64,000 nucleotides of DNA, taken from positions 1 to 64,000 of the forward strand of contig NZ_LYXZ01000006.1 in assembly GCF_001676615.1 (NCBI RefSeq), in the 5' to 3' direction. Under the pieces are notes generated by a model that saw only the letters and a program-made list of their open reading frames with translations, was not told the origin of the DNA and ran no database searches. The position numbers and the translations under genes are program-made. Source of the stretch: Labrys sp. WJW. GTDB lineage: Bacteria; Pseudomonadota; Alphaproteobacteria; Rhizobiales; Labraceae. Positions 1 to 8,354 of the stretch are shown here, in pieces; the first letter of the stretch is position 1; every line of letters starts with the position of its first letter.

Positions 1-923
1 CCGGCCTCCCTCACCCGGGCGATCACGGTTTTCGGCAGGATGGCGAAGACTTCGTTGGCCTCGGTCTCGTAGCCGAGCCGATGCCCCGCCGCGACGAGGC
101 CCTGCGACAGGGCCGTTGCCATGGCATTGGCATGGCGGGCGAGATCGAGCCAGTGATCGCCCTCCAGCATGGCCAGGAACTGGGCCGCGATCGGCCAGGC
201 CTTGGAAAAGACATGGCCGCTGCGCTTGCGTAGCCATTCGAGTTCGGCGGCCTTCTCCGGCTCGAACAGCACCACGGCCTCGGCCATCAGGGCACCATTC
301 TTGGTGAGGCCGAAGGCGAGGGCATCGACACCCGCCTTCCAGGTGATGTCGGCGGCGCTGATGCCATCGGCCTTTTCGAGGAAGGCGAAGGCATTGGCGA
401 AACGTGCGCCGTCCATATGCACCTTGAGGCCGCCTGCCCGGGCGATATCGGTCAAGGCCGTGATCTCGCCGCGGCGATAGACGGTGCCGCTTTCCGTCGC
501 CTGGGTGATCGACAGCACGGCGGGCCTGGGGATGGCGGAACCGGAGCCCGAGCCGCGCGCCAGCGTGGCCTCCAGCCCTGATGGCGTCAGCTTGCCGCCG
601 GCACCGGGGATCGGCACCAGGCGCGCGCCATGGGTGAAGAACTCGGGCGCACCGGCCTCGTCGCCGACGATATGCGCCTCCTCATAGGCATAGATGGCGC
701 CATAGGGCGGGCTGAGAGCGCTCAAGGCCAGGGAATTGGCGGCACTGCCGGTGGCGGCAAAGAGCAGCCCGACCTCCCGGCCGAACAGATCGGCCAGGCG
801 TGCCTTCAATTCGCGGGTGAGATCGTCCTGGCCATAGGCGGGGGCGATGCCATCGGCGCCGCGTGCGAGCGCCTCGATGATTTTGGGGCTGGCTCCAGCC
901 CAATTGTCGCTGGCGAAATTCAT
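1..923 (-). CDS. ltaE: threonine aldolase family protein, C-terminus cut by window edge
   Basis: PLP-dependent beta-eliminating lyase of the low-specificity L-threonine aldolase type (threonine to glycine plus acetaldehyde). About 307 N-terminal residues are present and the rest lies to the left of the window. The protein opens with MNFASDNWAGASP, then has a cofactor-binding region containing AATGSAANSLAL, the acidic motif HMDGARFANA that contacts the PLP ring nitrogen, and the likely Schiff-base lysine in GLTKNGALMAEAV. The ATG at 923 was chosen because it fits the usual family N-terminus. The next gene, an MFS transporter, is on the same strand 67 bp upstream. The family assignment is firm; true substrate preference cannot be read from sequence. 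Confidence 0.86.
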   Translation of the reverse strand, partial: MNFASDNWAGASPKIIEALARGADGIAPAYGQDDLTRELKARLADLFGREVGLLFAATGSAANSLALSALSPPYGAIYAYEEAHIVGDEAGAPEFFTHGARLVPIPGAGGKLTPSGLEATLARGSGSGSAIPRPAVLSITQATESGTVYRRGEITALTDIARAGGLKVHMDGARFANAFAFLEKADGISAADITWKAGVDALAFGLTKNGALMAEAVVLFEPEKAAELEWLRKRSGHVFSKAWPIAAQFLAMLEGDHWLDLARHANAMATALSQGLVAAGHRLGYETEANEVFAILPKTVIARVREA

Positions 924-990
924 GCCTTGAAGTAGAGCGCTCCCGCCCTGAAGCGCAAGGGGGAAGAGGCAAGCTTTCCGGTGCGACGCG

Positions 991-2289
991 TCAGCGCTCC
1001 CAGCCCTTGCCGCGCGGCCAGGGCAGCAGGACGAAGCTGGCAATGCCGGCGGCCAGCAGCACGACGATCACCGCAAAGACGGGCAGGAAGGGATCGGCAT
1101 TCCGAGCCGCCGCGACGGATCCCGCCAATCCCGTCAGCCATTGCATCACGGCGACGCCGAGAAAGATGGCCGTGTTGAAGATGGCGAAGGCCCGGCCGGC
1201 GACCTCTTCGGCATAGGCGGCACGGACATCGGCATATTGCAGGATGAAATAGCCGGTCATGAAGCCGAGCAGGATCACGGCGGCGATATCGACGAGGCTC
1301 GAGATCTGCCCCGCCAGGACCGCAAAGGCGGCAATGCAAAGGGCCGCGCTGGCGATGATCCAGGTGCGCCGGCCGCGATTGCCGGGCTTCAGCAGGCCGA
1401 AAGCGGGTGGCCCGAGCAGGGCTGCGACCGAGGTCGCCAGCATGACGTGGCCGCTCGCGACCAGGCTGAAACCGTGCCGCTCCATCAGCATCGGCACGGC
1501 CCACAGGCCTCGCAGGGTGAGGAAAGCGGCATAGGAGACGCCGCCGAGCAGGAGGATGCCGAGCGAATGCCGCTCGGCCAGCAGCGGGCCCACCTTGGCA
1601 AAGGCGTCGAGCAGGCTTGGGCGGCTACGCCCTGGCGCGGGCGCTTCGTCCCGGACGAGCAGGACATTGGCCGCCAGGACGAGGATCGAGATCCCGGCAA
1701 GCGCCAGGAAACCGGCCCGCCACGACCAGGTTTCCACCACCAGGGCGAGCGGCGTGCCCGTCATCAGCATGCCGATGCCGCTGAAACTGAGGACGAGGCC
1801 GGACAGGCGCGCAAATTGCGAGGCGGGATAGCGATTGGTGACGAAGACGATGGCGCCCAGGAAGGCCGGCGCGCAACCGACACCGATCAAGACCTGGCTG
1901 GCGATTAGCACGGGCAGATTGGGCGCGAGGGCCGACCCCAACGCACCGAGGCAGGCAAGCAGGAAGGCAGCGCAGACGGTGCGGCGTGGTCCGAACAGGT
2001 CGAGGGCCACGCCGATGGGGATCTGCGCCAGTGCGAAGGACAAATGGAATGCGCCGGCGAACAGGCCGATCTCCTGGGTAGAGGCACCGAATTCCAGCTT
2101 GAGTTCGCCGGCGAGCAGCGTGGCGACGGTCCGGAATGCCTGGCTCATGGCCGCCACTGCCGAAAGGGCTGCCAGCATCGCCCAGAGCGGGATTCGGGCC
2201 CCGGCACTGCCAGCTTCGGCCTGCCGGGGCGGCGTTCCCTCGAAGGCGCGTCCGTTTCCTGTCAGCGCGGCACTCCTATCGCGATCCAA
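991..2289 (-). CDS. MFS transporter
   Basis: Twelve-helix major facilitator superfamily permease of about 432 residues in the inner membrane. The hydrophobic segments are regularly spaced, and the loop between helices 2 and 3 reads GVALDLFGPRRTV, the MFS A-motif region. The first 35 residues are polar and poorly conserved in style. The TTG start at 2289 is supported by GAGGAGG six bases upstream, but an internal start cannot be excluded. It is divergently arranged with a CGNR zinc-finger regulator at 2456, and a near-palindrome lies in the shared promoter region. This suggests that the neighbour controls the transporter. The substrate is unknown; drug or metabolite export is the usual guess for this arrangement. 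Confidence 0.85.
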   Translation of the reverse strand: MDRDRSAALTGNGRAFEGTPPRQAEAGSAGARIPLWAMLAALSAVAAMSQAFRTVATLLAGELKLEFGASTQEIGLFAGAFHLSFALAQIPIGVALDLFGPRRTVCAAFLLACLGALGSALAPNLPVLIASQVLIGVGCAPAFLGAIVFVTNRYPASQFARLSGLVLSFSGIGMLMTGTPLALVVETWSWRAGFLALAGISILVLAANVLLVRDEAPAPGRSRPSLLDAFAKVGPLLAERHSLGILLLGGVSYAAFLTLRGLWAVPMLMERHGFSLVASGHVMLATSVAALLGPPAFGLLKPGNRGRRTWIIASAALCIAAFAVLAGQISSLVDIAAVILLGFMTGYFILQYADVRAAYAEEVAGRAFAIFNTAIFLGVAVMQWLTGLAGSVAAARNADPFLPVFAVIVVLLAAGIASFVLLPWPRGKGWER

Positions 2290-2322
2290 GGCGCCCTCCT
2301 CGCGGTGGGTTCGGCATCTATA

Positions 2323-2340
2323 TAACCATCATGGTGGTTA
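2323..2340. promoter_or_regulatory. candidate operator between the MFS gene and the CGNR regulator
   Basis: TAACCATCATGGTGGTTA is an 18-bp dyad with 16 of 18 positions symmetric. On the minus strand it sits within and just before a possible -10 (TTATAT, 2325-2320) and 19 bases from a possible -35 (TCGACA, 2350-2345) for the MFS gene. It lies in the 166-bp divergent region next to a regulator gene. Binding by the CGNR protein is an inference. Confidence 0.5.
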
Positions 2341-2360
2341 GTATTGTCGAGCCGGTCGCG

Positions 2361-2390
2361 TTGACTGTCAACCCCCAAGACGGTTAGAAT
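2361..2390 (+). promoter_or_regulatory. candidate sigma-70 promoter of the CGNR gene
   Basis: TTGACT (2361-2366) and TAGAAT (2385-2390) are separated by 18 bases, 65 bp before the ATG at 2456. The -35 lies inside a small palindrome, TTGACTGTCAA. Confidence 0.45.
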
Positions 2391-2455
2391 TCTTCGAGGC
2401 TTGCCGCGCTGCGTGGCCCGGCCAGCCGGAACCGGTCCGGGCTCGAAGGGATGCC

Positions 2456-3064
2456 ATGACGTTGATTTCACCGGTACGCGATGACCTGTGCATCGCCTTC
2501 GCGAATACGCGTTCCTGGCGAGGACGGGAAACGCCGGTCGAGCGGCTGCACGGCGTGGCCGATCTATTGGCCTGGACGAAGCGGACCGGCGGAGAGGCGG
2601 GTGAACGCATCGAGCAGGCCAGCCGTTGGGCCGGTGAACACCCTGATGATGCCGACCGCCTCTTCGACGCGGCGATCCGTCTGCGCGAAACGCTTTATCG
2701 CGCTCTGGCCGCGATCGCCGAGAAGCAGGCCGTCGAGGAGCGCGACTTCGCCGCTCTCGCCCAGGCCATCGCCCAGGCTCCCGGTCGCAACCGCCTGGTG
2801 CGCGCGAAGGACGGCTATGCCTGGCAGATCGGGCCTTTCGAGCCTTCGGCGACGCATCTGCTCGCCTCGGTGCTGTGGTCGGCCGGCGATCTCATTCCCG
2901 CCGCCGATCGACACCGCATCCGGCGCTGCGCCAACCCCGAATGCCGTTTCCTCTTCCTCGACGAGAGCAAGAGCGGGACCCGCCGCTGGTGCGACATGGC
3001 TACTTGCGGCAATCGCGCCAAGGCCAGCCGGCACTATGCCAAGGTCAGGCAGGATGCAGGCTGA
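2456..3064 (+). CDS. ABATE/CGNR zinc-finger transcriptional regulator
   Basis: A 202-residue protein with an N-terminal ABATE-type domain beginning DDLCIAFANTRSW and a C-terminal CGNR zinc finger. The finger shows its four cysteines in CANPEC and CDMATCGNR, followed by the basic stretch RAKASRHYAK. The family is described as putative stress-induced DNA-binding regulators, often found next to transporters. The ATG at 2456 follows an AAGGG Shine-Dalgarno; an ATG five bases earlier leads straight to a stop. The protein is divergent from the MFS transporter and probably represses or activates it. The ligand is unknown. Confidence 0.85.
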   Translation: MTLISPVRDDLCIAFANTRSWRGRETPVERLHGVADLLAWTKRTGGEAGERIEQASRWAGEHPDDADRLFDAAIRLRETLYRALAAIAEKQAVEERDFAALAQAIAQAPGRNRLVRAKDGYAWQIGPFEPSATHLLASVLWSAGDLIPAADRHRIRRCANPECRFLFLDESKSGTRRWCDMATCGNRAKASRHYAKVRQDAG

Positions 3065-3123
3065 GCAGAGTGTCTCTGACAGCTGACCGGTGATTGCTCA
3101 TGCCCGCCCACGACGGTTGCGCA

Positions 3124-3299
3124 GCCCCTCACCGTACCTCTCCCCGTAAGAACGGGGCGAGGAGACCTCGGCCGGTCACGCCTCACCGAAAGCGTCCAGT
3201 CTCGCCCAACCGTCGGGCGAGATGCATGGTCTGAGCGTCGATCGCAACGCCTGCGTCCCCTCGCCCCGCTCTTGCGGGGAGAGGATAGAGGTGAGGGGC
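3124..3299. repeat. pair of inverted intergenic repeat units
   Basis: One unit (about 3125-3166) reads CCCCTCACC...CTCTCCCCGTAAGAACGGGG. The second (about 3257-3298) is the same unit in reverse orientation, ending GAGGTGAGGGG. Each has its own GGGGCGAG-type hairpin. The same inverted-pair arrangement recurs at 39043-39191. The units occupy the 286-bp gap between the CGNR gene and bufD and probably fold in RNA from either side. Confidence 0.75.
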
Positions 3300-3350
3300 A
3301 ACGCGGCACCAACAAGACCACGGTTCCCCGGCAGCCATCAGGCCCCCGCC

Positions 3351-3845
3351 TCAGGCGAACGAGACCTTCCGGCCGGTCCAGCGGGCGATCAGGGCGTCCA
3401 GGGAAAGGAAGCCGCCGCCGAACTTGGCGAGATAGAGGGCGCAGACCATCCAGGGCAGATGCTCGTTGTAATGGTCGGGATAGACGAAGAGCTGGATCAC
3501 CAGCGCCATGCCGAACAGGCCGAGGCCGCCGAGCCGCGTCGCCAATCCGACGAGGACCAGGACGGAGAACACGCTTTCGCCCAGCAGGGCCAGGTGGGCG
3601 GCAAGCTCCGGCGGCAGCAGCGGCAGCTTGTATTCCTCCTGGAAGAGATAGACGGCGCTGTCCGACAGCGAGAACAGCGTGCCGTCGGCCACCTTGGTAC
3701 GGGCCGACCACCAGAACACCCGGAACAGGGCAAGGCGGGCGATCAGGGCGATCAGCCAATGCGGAATGAGCGTGAAGAGATGGATCAGGCGATCCGCCAA
3801 TCCCGGCGCTGCCGGTTCGGAGGATGCGAATGTCGTGCGGGTCAT
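3351..3845 (-). CDS. bufD: DoxX family membrane protein, bufferin operon BufD
   Basis: A 164-residue integral membrane protein of the DoxX family with four hydrophobic segments, including LIALIARLALFRVFWWSARTK and LFGMALVIQLFVYP. The ATG at 3845 was chosen because the protein then starts MTRTTFASSEPAAPGLAD and lies 20 bp behind bufC. DoxX proteins close bufferin operons in other proteobacteria and are thought to act at the membrane, for example in redox or export. The exact role is unknown. Its position as last gene of bufA-bufB-bufC-bufD supports the name. Confidence 0.85.
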   Translation of the reverse strand: MTRTTFASSEPAAPGLADRLIHLFTLIPHWLIALIARLALFRVFWWSARTKVADGTLFSLSDSAVYLFQEEYKLPLLPPELAAHLALLGESVFSVLVLVGLATRLGGLGLFGMALVIQLFVYPDHYNEHLPWMVCALYLAKFGGGFLSLDALIARWTGRKVSFA

Positions 3846-3865
3846 GGCAACACTCTCCGACAGGT

Positions 3866-4621
3866 TCAGATCTGGAAGCGGCAGGCGATTCCGGCCGCAA
3901 CCAGCCCCGCAATGGCGGCGGCCAGGTCGAAATCCTGGGCTTCGGCGAAGGCGGCCTCCGCCGCCGCCTCCAAGGGATCCCCGGCCAGCAGCGCGGCCAG
4001 AAAGGCATGGCCGCCCGGCGGCAGGATCTGCACCTCGACGTCGAGGCGGGGTCGGGTCACCAACACGTCCTCGCCGGACCAATCCACGATCTCCCGCGCC
4101 TCGCCGCCGGCATTCATCTGCCAGATCGTCGCCACCGGGAAGGCCGAGCGCAGGAGACGAACCGCCGGATGGATCTCGACCCGCACCTCGTGCAGCCGCG
4201 CAGGATCGAGGGCTGCGAGCGCCGATGGCGGAGCCGGCTCGGCATCGGCGGCGTGATAGGCCTGGGCCCGGGCGATCTCGAGGCGCATCACATCCGGCAG
4301 GTAGGCGACCTCCCGTGCCGGCTCGAAGCCTTCGGTGAAAGCCGGCAGGTCGTCGCCATAGTCGAGCAGCAGCGGCGAGCGTGGCGGATGCTCGCGCGCA
4401 AAGCGGATGGCCAGGGCCCGGAAGAAGTCGGCGCCGACGATGGCGATCGAGGTGGGAAAGCGGCTCTCCAGCGCCGCGGCGAGGCCGAGCGCGACATTGT
4501 CGCGATAAACGGCAAAGCGCCGGTTGGGCGCCACGCCGTTATGGGCTGCAAGCCCCTGCGGCAGCGCGGCGGCCGGGTCGAGCACAGCGTGCCGGAACGA
4601 GGATTGCGTGTCGGCCAACAT
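3866..4621 (-). CDS. bufC: BufC/HvfC-type partner protein (DUF2063)
   Basis: A 251-residue protein starting [16 protein letters not shown], with the N-terminal DUF2063 (HvfC/BufC) domain containing NRRFAVYRDNVALGLAAALESRFP. Proteins of this family form a complex with the MNIO enzyme encoded next door and bind or present the precursor peptide. The start codon overlaps the bufB stop by one base (TGATG), implying translational coupling. The C-terminal half (EIHPAVRLLRSAFPV, DVEVQILPPGGHAFLAALL) resembles the peptide-recognition part of the family. It is the partner of BufB in modifying BufA. Confidence 0.88.
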   Translation of the reverse strand: MLADTQSSFRHAVLDPAAALPQGLAAHNGVAPNRRFAVYRDNVALGLAAALESRFPTSIAIVGADFFRALAIRFAREHPPRSPLLLDYGDDLPAFTEGFEPAREVAYLPDVMRLEIARAQAYHAADAEPAPPSALAALDPARLHEVRVEIHPAVRLLRSAFPVATIWQMNAGGEAREIVDWSGEDVLVTRPRLDVEVQILPPGGHAFLAALLAGDPLEAAAEAAFAEAQDFDLAAAIAGLVAAGIACRFQI

Positions 4622-5484
4622 CAGGCGGCCCTCGCCTTGATGATGCGTGCCATCGCCACCTCGGCAAGCGCCGCCTCGCGGGCCAGAACCGGCCAATCCG
4701 GCACGTCATTGTCCCATTCGATCAGGGTCGGCAGCCGCCCGGTGCGGGCGATGACGCGTTCATAGAGCGCCCAGACCGGATCGGCGACCGGCCGATCATG
4801 GGCATCGATCAGGAGCGGCGCGCCGGCATCGTCAATCGTCTCGGCATGGCCGGCGAGATGGATCTCGCCGACGAGATGGAGCGGGAAGCGATCGAGATAG
4901 GCCTCGGGCGAGGTCGCGTGATTGGTGGCGGAGACGAAGACATTGTTGATGTCGAGCAGGAGGCCGCAGCCGGTGCGCCGGGCGATCTCGCTCAGGAAAT
5001 CGGTCTCCTCGATGGAGCTCTCCTCGAACAGGAGATAGGTCGAGGGGTTCTCCAGCAGCATGCGCCGCCCCATGATATCCTGCACTTCGCCGACATGGTC
5101 GCAGACGCGCTGCAGGGTCTCGGGCGTATAGGGCACCGGCAAGAGGTCGTTGAGGAAGACCTCTTCATGGCTCGACCAGGCCAGGTGCTCGGAAAAGCTC
5201 GCCGGGTGGTAGCGCTGTTCGAGCGTCTTCAACCGGGCGAGGTGATCCTTGTCGAGCGGCCGCGCCGCGCCGATGGACAGGCCGACGCCATGCAGCGAAA
5301 GCGCGTAGTTTTCACAGATCGCCCGGAGCTGGGCATGCGGCGGGCCGCCCGCCCCCATATAATTCTCGGCGTGAACCTCGAAGAAGCCGATGTCAGGCCG
5401 GGTGGTGAGAATGGTCTCGACATGCTCCGGCTTGAGCCCGGCGCCGGCGCGCAAAGGCAGTGTCGTGCTGGCGGAATGGTTCAT
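4621..5484 (-). CDS. bufB: MNIO family peptide-modifying oxidase BufB (DUF692)
   Basis: A 287-residue TIM-barrel DUF692 protein, now called multinuclear non-haem iron-dependent oxidases. Metal-ligand motifs of the family are visible in order: [66 protein letters not shown] and LIEWDND. In bufferin biosynthesis this enzyme converts cysteines of BufA into thiooxazole groups. The ATG at 5484 was chosen to fit the family N-terminus ([13 protein letters not shown]). An upstream in-frame extension runs into repeat DNA and is unlikely to be translated. It is separated from bufA by 311 bp filled with a repeat pair, and is coupled to bufC. Confidence 0.9.
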   Translation of the reverse strand: MNHSASTTLPLRAGAGLKPEHVETILTTRPDIGFFEVHAENYMGAGGPPHAQLRAICENYALSLHGVGLSIGAARPLDKDHLARLKTLEQRYHPASFSEHLAWSSHEEVFLNDLLPVPYTPETLQRVCDHVGEVQDIMGRRMLLENPSTYLLFEESSIEETDFLSEIARRTGCGLLLDINNVFVSATNHATSPEAYLDRFPLHLVGEIHLAGHAETIDDAGAPLLIDAHDRPVADPVWALYERVIARTGRLPTLIEWDNDVPDWPVLAREAALAEVAMARIIKARAA

Positions 5485-5539
5485 GGGATTCTCCGAGGGC
5501 GTTCCGGGGCATACGCATATCTCGAACCCCTGCCCAAAG

Positions 5540-5740
5540 AGGCTCAACTGGCCTTCTCCCCTTTTGCGGGAGAAGATGGCCTTGCAAAGCAAGGACGGAT
5601 GAGGGGTGTTAGCGCGCACCTTGCCGAGTTGCGTTTCTCCCCTCATCCGCCCCCAAATCTCTTGCTTGAACGCGAGGTCCTGGAAGGACCTCGCTATGGC
5701 ACCTTCTCCCGCAAGGGGAGAAGGCTCGTCGCGTCTTGCT
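5540..5740. repeat. inverted pair of repeat units between bufA and bufB
   Basis: The unit CTTCTCCCCTTTTGCGGGAGAAG (hairpin at about 5552-5574) followed by GGATGAGGGGTG is mirrored by CCCCTCATCC (from about 5639) and CTTCTCCCGCAAGGGGAGAAG near 5702-5722. The same pair architecture recurs at 51846-52005. It fills the bufA-bufB gap and could form hairpins in the operon mRNA, lowering bufB-C-D relative to bufA. Confidence 0.75.
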
Positions 5741-5795
5741 CGGTATGGTCTGGATAGGAGCATACCTCGGCAAACGCGCCGAGATGAGAGAGCGA

Positions 5796-6077
5796 TCAGC
5801 TCTTGACCGGCGTCAGTGAGCCCATGCCCGTCGGCGTCTTCATGGTGACGCAGCTTCCCTTCGGCACCAGCTTGAAGGACTGGCCGTCATAGTCGATCGT
5901 CGAGGTGCCGGCGCAGGAATGGGCACCGGCCGCACAGTCGTTCTGGCCCTTGAGGGCGACGCCGTAGCATTTTTCCTTGGAATCGTCGGCTTTGGCGGGA
6001 GCCGACAGCAAGGCAGCGGCGCTGGCGACGGCGCCGGCCAGAGCGAAAGCGGTACTGGCCTTGGTGAACACGGACAT
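5796..6077 (-). CDS. bufA: bufferin precursor peptide BufA (DUF2282)
   Basis: A 93-residue secreted RiPP precursor. Residues 1-30 are a signal peptide ([20 protein letters not shown], cleavage near APAKA-DD). The core carries four cysteines in the family pattern: [21 protein letters not shown] and KGSCVTMK. In the bufferins characterised in Caulobacter, such cysteines are modified by BufB and the product chelates copper in the periplasm. AAGGAAACT lies just upstream of the ATG. It is the first gene of the operon, preceded by an ECF-type promoter candidate at 6260-6235. All four core cysteines are intact. Copper binding is inferred from the family. Confidence 0.9.
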   Translation of the reverse strand: MSVFTKASTAFALAGAVASAAALLSAPAKADDSKEKCYGVALKGQNDCAAGAHSCAGTSTIDYDGQSFKLVPKGSCVTMKTPTGMGSLTPVKS

Positions 6078-6234
6078 GGGAGTTTCCTTCTGTTGCTGGA
6101 TGGCGGAAACGGCTGGTTGCCGCTCCGCATGGCCTTGACTATGACCCGCTCCGGCATCGGAGCCAAATCAAGTGAGCGTGCCGAAAACCACACTTTTTGC
6201 GCTAAAACATGTGATTCCAGCCGCTGTAACGATA

Positions 6235-6260
6235 TTCGCCGCCACGACGTAAGTTGTTAC
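6235..6260 (-). promoter_or_regulatory. candidate ECF sigma-factor promoter of bufA
   Basis: On the minus strand, GTAACA (6260-6255) is followed after exactly 16 bases by CGAA (6238-6235). This fits the GTAACC-N16-CGAA pattern reported for Caulobacter SigF, a metal-stress ECF factor that controls bufferin genes there. The start of bufA is about 150 bp downstream. No sigma-factor gene is in the window. Confidence 0.5.
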
Positions 6261-6387
6261 CCACCGGATCTGAAGGAAATGCTCGCGGCGCGCTTTCCGA
6301 TGCATGGACGTCCCGCCCCATAGGCGCCGACCCCGGGACTTTCAGGATGGTCGATCTGGAGATCGACCCACCAGAAGAGCGCTAAAC

Positions 6388-6568
6388 GACCGTTCAAGAA
6401 TGAGCGCGCCGTCATTCCCGGCCGAGCTTCTCGTGAGCGAAGCGAGAGAGGGCGAGGGGAAGGGAATCCAGGGGCTAGAGATCGTATCTACGACCCCTGG
6501 ATCCCCTTCCCGCCGCCTGGGGCGGCGCCCGGGATGACAATCGATCAGAGCGCCTATTCTTGAACGGT
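6388..6568. repeat. MITE-like palindromic element between bufA and argC
   Basis: About 180 bp bounded by near-perfect 20-bp inverted ends (GACCGTTCAAGAATGAGCGC and, inverted, GCGCCTATTCTTGAACGGTC). Inside is a second palindrome with GTCATTCCCGG, GGAATCCAGGGG, CCCCTGGATCCCC and CCCGGGATGAC. The inner part is related to 44388-44515. The rest of the 591-bp bufA-argC gap holds the bufA promoter candidate and a copy of GATGGTCGATCTGGAGATCG near 6346, shared with 25890. I see no gene in it. Confidence 0.7.
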
Positions 6569-6668
6569 CCCTAAGCTCCGCAATACGCTCCGGCATTGAC
6601 AGTGACACCTCTTGCTCCGATATAGCCAGCGTTCCCGACAGCCCGCCTCTCCTCAAGGAGGATCAGAC

Positions 6669-7628
6669 ATGGCCGCCCTCTCCGATCTCGCCGAAAAGCC
6701 GCACCAGGCCGGCGCCGTCCGCACCGTCTTCATCGACGGCGAAGCCGGCACCACGGGCCTCGGCATCCGCGAGCGATTGGCGTCGGTGGCGGGCGTTGCC
6801 CTGCGCAGCATCGCACCCGAACTGCGCAAGGACATCGCGGCGAAGAAGGCGCTGCTGGCCGAGGTCGACCTCGTGGTGCTCTGCCTGCCCGACGCCGCCG
6901 CCAAGGAAACGGTGGCGCTGATCGCCGAGCTCGACGGCAAGAAGCCCAAGGTGCTGGACGCTTCCACGGCCCATCGCGTCGCGCCCGGCTGGGTCTACGG
7001 CTTTGCCGAACTGGCGCCAGGTCAGGCCGAGGCCATTGCCAAGGCGAGCCACGTCGCCAATCCCGGCTGCTACCCCACCGGCGCGATCGCCCTGCTGCGT
7101 CCCCTGGTCGATGCCGGCGTGATCCCGCAGGACTATCCCGTCAGCGTCAACGCGGTCAGTGGCTATTCCGGCGGCGGCAAATCGATGATCGAGGCCTATG
7201 AGGCGGGCACCGCTCCCTCCTTCGAGCTCTACGGCCTGACGCTGGAGCACAAGCACGTGCCGGAGCTGCAGGCCTATACCGGCCTGACCCGCCGGCCGAT
7301 CTTCGTGCCGTCCGTCGGCAATTTCCGCCAGGGCATGCTGGTCTCGGTGCCGCTGCATCTCGACACGCTGCTGGGCAAGCCAAAGGCGGCGGACCTCCAC
7401 GCCATCCTCGCCGACTATTATGCCGGCGCCAGGCTGGTCAGCGTCGAACCGCTGGACGGCGCCGCCAAGATCGAGGCGGAAGCGCTCAACGACACCGACC
7501 GGCTCGAGCTTCGCGTCTTCCCGCACGAGGCCCATCGCCAGGCCGTGCTGGTGGCGAGGCTGGACAATCTCGGCAAGGGCGCCTCCGGCGCCGCGGTGCA
7601 GAACATCCAGCTGATGCTGGGTGTCTGA
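6669..7628 (+). CDS. argC: N-acetyl-gamma-glutamyl-phosphate reductase
   Basis: NADPH-dependent enzyme of arginine biosynthesis, reducing N-acetylglutamyl phosphate to the semialdehyde; 319 residues, cytosolic. The N-terminal [17 protein letters not shown] is the nucleotide-binding signature of the shorter type 2 ArgC. The catalytic cysteine is in [15 protein letters not shown], and [14 protein letters not shown] follows. The ATG at 6669 is set by a strong AAGGAGG; a longer frame from 6612 has no such site. It stands alone, downstream of the palindromic element, with no arginine genes next to it. Confidence 0.93.
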   Translation: MAALSDLAEKPHQAGAVRTVFIDGEAGTTGLGIRERLASVAGVALRSIAPELRKDIAAKKALLAEVDLVVLCLPDAAAKETVALIAELDGKKPKVLDASTAHRVAPGWVYGFAELAPGQAEAIAKASHVANPGCYPTGAIALLRPLVDAGVIPQDYPVSVNAVSGYSGGGKSMIEAYEAGTAPSFELYGLTLEHKHVPELQAYTGLTRRPIFVPSVGNFRQGMLVSVPLHLDTLLGKPKAADLHAILADYYAGARLVSVEPLDGAAKIEAEALNDTDRLELRVFPHEAHRQAVLVARLDNLGKGASGAAVQNIQLMLGV

Positions 7629-7742
7629 GCCCGCGGTAGCGGCTGCTCCTTCTCCTCGCTCTGTGCGCGTGCATCGCGACGTGGCGGCAAACGGCCATCT
7701 GATGCGCTTGGGACGGCGGACGAGCGCCTGACCTGGTCTCCG

Positions 7743-8303
7743 CTATTGCGAGACCAGCCGGCAATAGGCGTCCAGCGCCTCCCGGTCCGCGACATCGAGC
7801 GCCGTGTCGGTCCAATAGTCGACCAGACAGAGCGGCTCAATGGCATTCAACCGTGAGAGAGCCTCTCGGAAAAGCCCGAGCCGGACGTCATCCGGCGAGG
7901 ACATTTCGAAGAAGATTTCCCGAATGATGCCGGCATCATGGCTACATATCAGATAGAAATCTGCATCGTGACCGAAACATAGGGCATCCGGATTATAGTA
8001 GCCCCATTCGTCATGTTTCTCGAAGCCGGCCGATGCGGTCGCGTTGAACTGCATCACACGAGGAAGAAAAGCCAGGGCTGCGCCGAAAGCCTCCGGCGTC
8101 AAGGCGACGAATTGCGCCTGCTCCTCGGGAGCATCGGCAATGACATGCACGTCCGTCCAGCCCATGCCGTCGGGCGCAGCATGATCGGCGGCGTGTTGTG
8201 CGGCCTTGTTCAGATCCGTTCGGTAATGGGCAAGCGCCATCAAGGGATGAAGGGAGCGCATGCCCCAATCGTCCTCATGGATATGGATCTTGCCGGGGGT
8301 CAA
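7743..8303 (-). CDS. hypothetical protein
   Basis: A 186-residue soluble protein not assigned to a family. It is acidic, rich in Asp, His and aromatic residues (IHIHEDDWGMRSLHP, KHDEWGYYNPDALCFGHDADFYLIC), and has no signal peptide or membrane segment. The likely start is a TTG at 8303 preceded by GGGGAG; an internal ATG is possible. It lies 51 bp downstream of soxG on the same strand and may be co-transcribed, but nothing ties it to sarcosine metabolism. The compact acidic character resembles some immunity or SMI1/KNR4-like proteins, which is only a loose impression. Confidence 0.6.
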   Translation of the reverse strand: MTPGKIHIHEDDWGMRSLHPLMALAHYRTDLNKAAQHAADHAAPDGMGWTDVHVIADAPEEQAQFVALTPEAFGAALAFLPRVMQFNATASAGFEKHDEWGYYNPDALCFGHDADFYLICSHDAGIIREIFFEMSSPDDVRLGLFREALSRLNAIEPLCLVDYWTDTALDVADREALDAYCRLVSQ

Positions 8304-8354
8304 TCCAGTCTCCCCAATGCAGCCCGCGAGCGTTGGGGCAATGCCTGTGCCGCT

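Noticed and set aside
3124..3299. Spaced repeats as a possible CRISPR array
   Set aside because: Units are inverted to each other, hairpin-forming and only two per site; there are no regular direct repeats or spacers and no cas genes.
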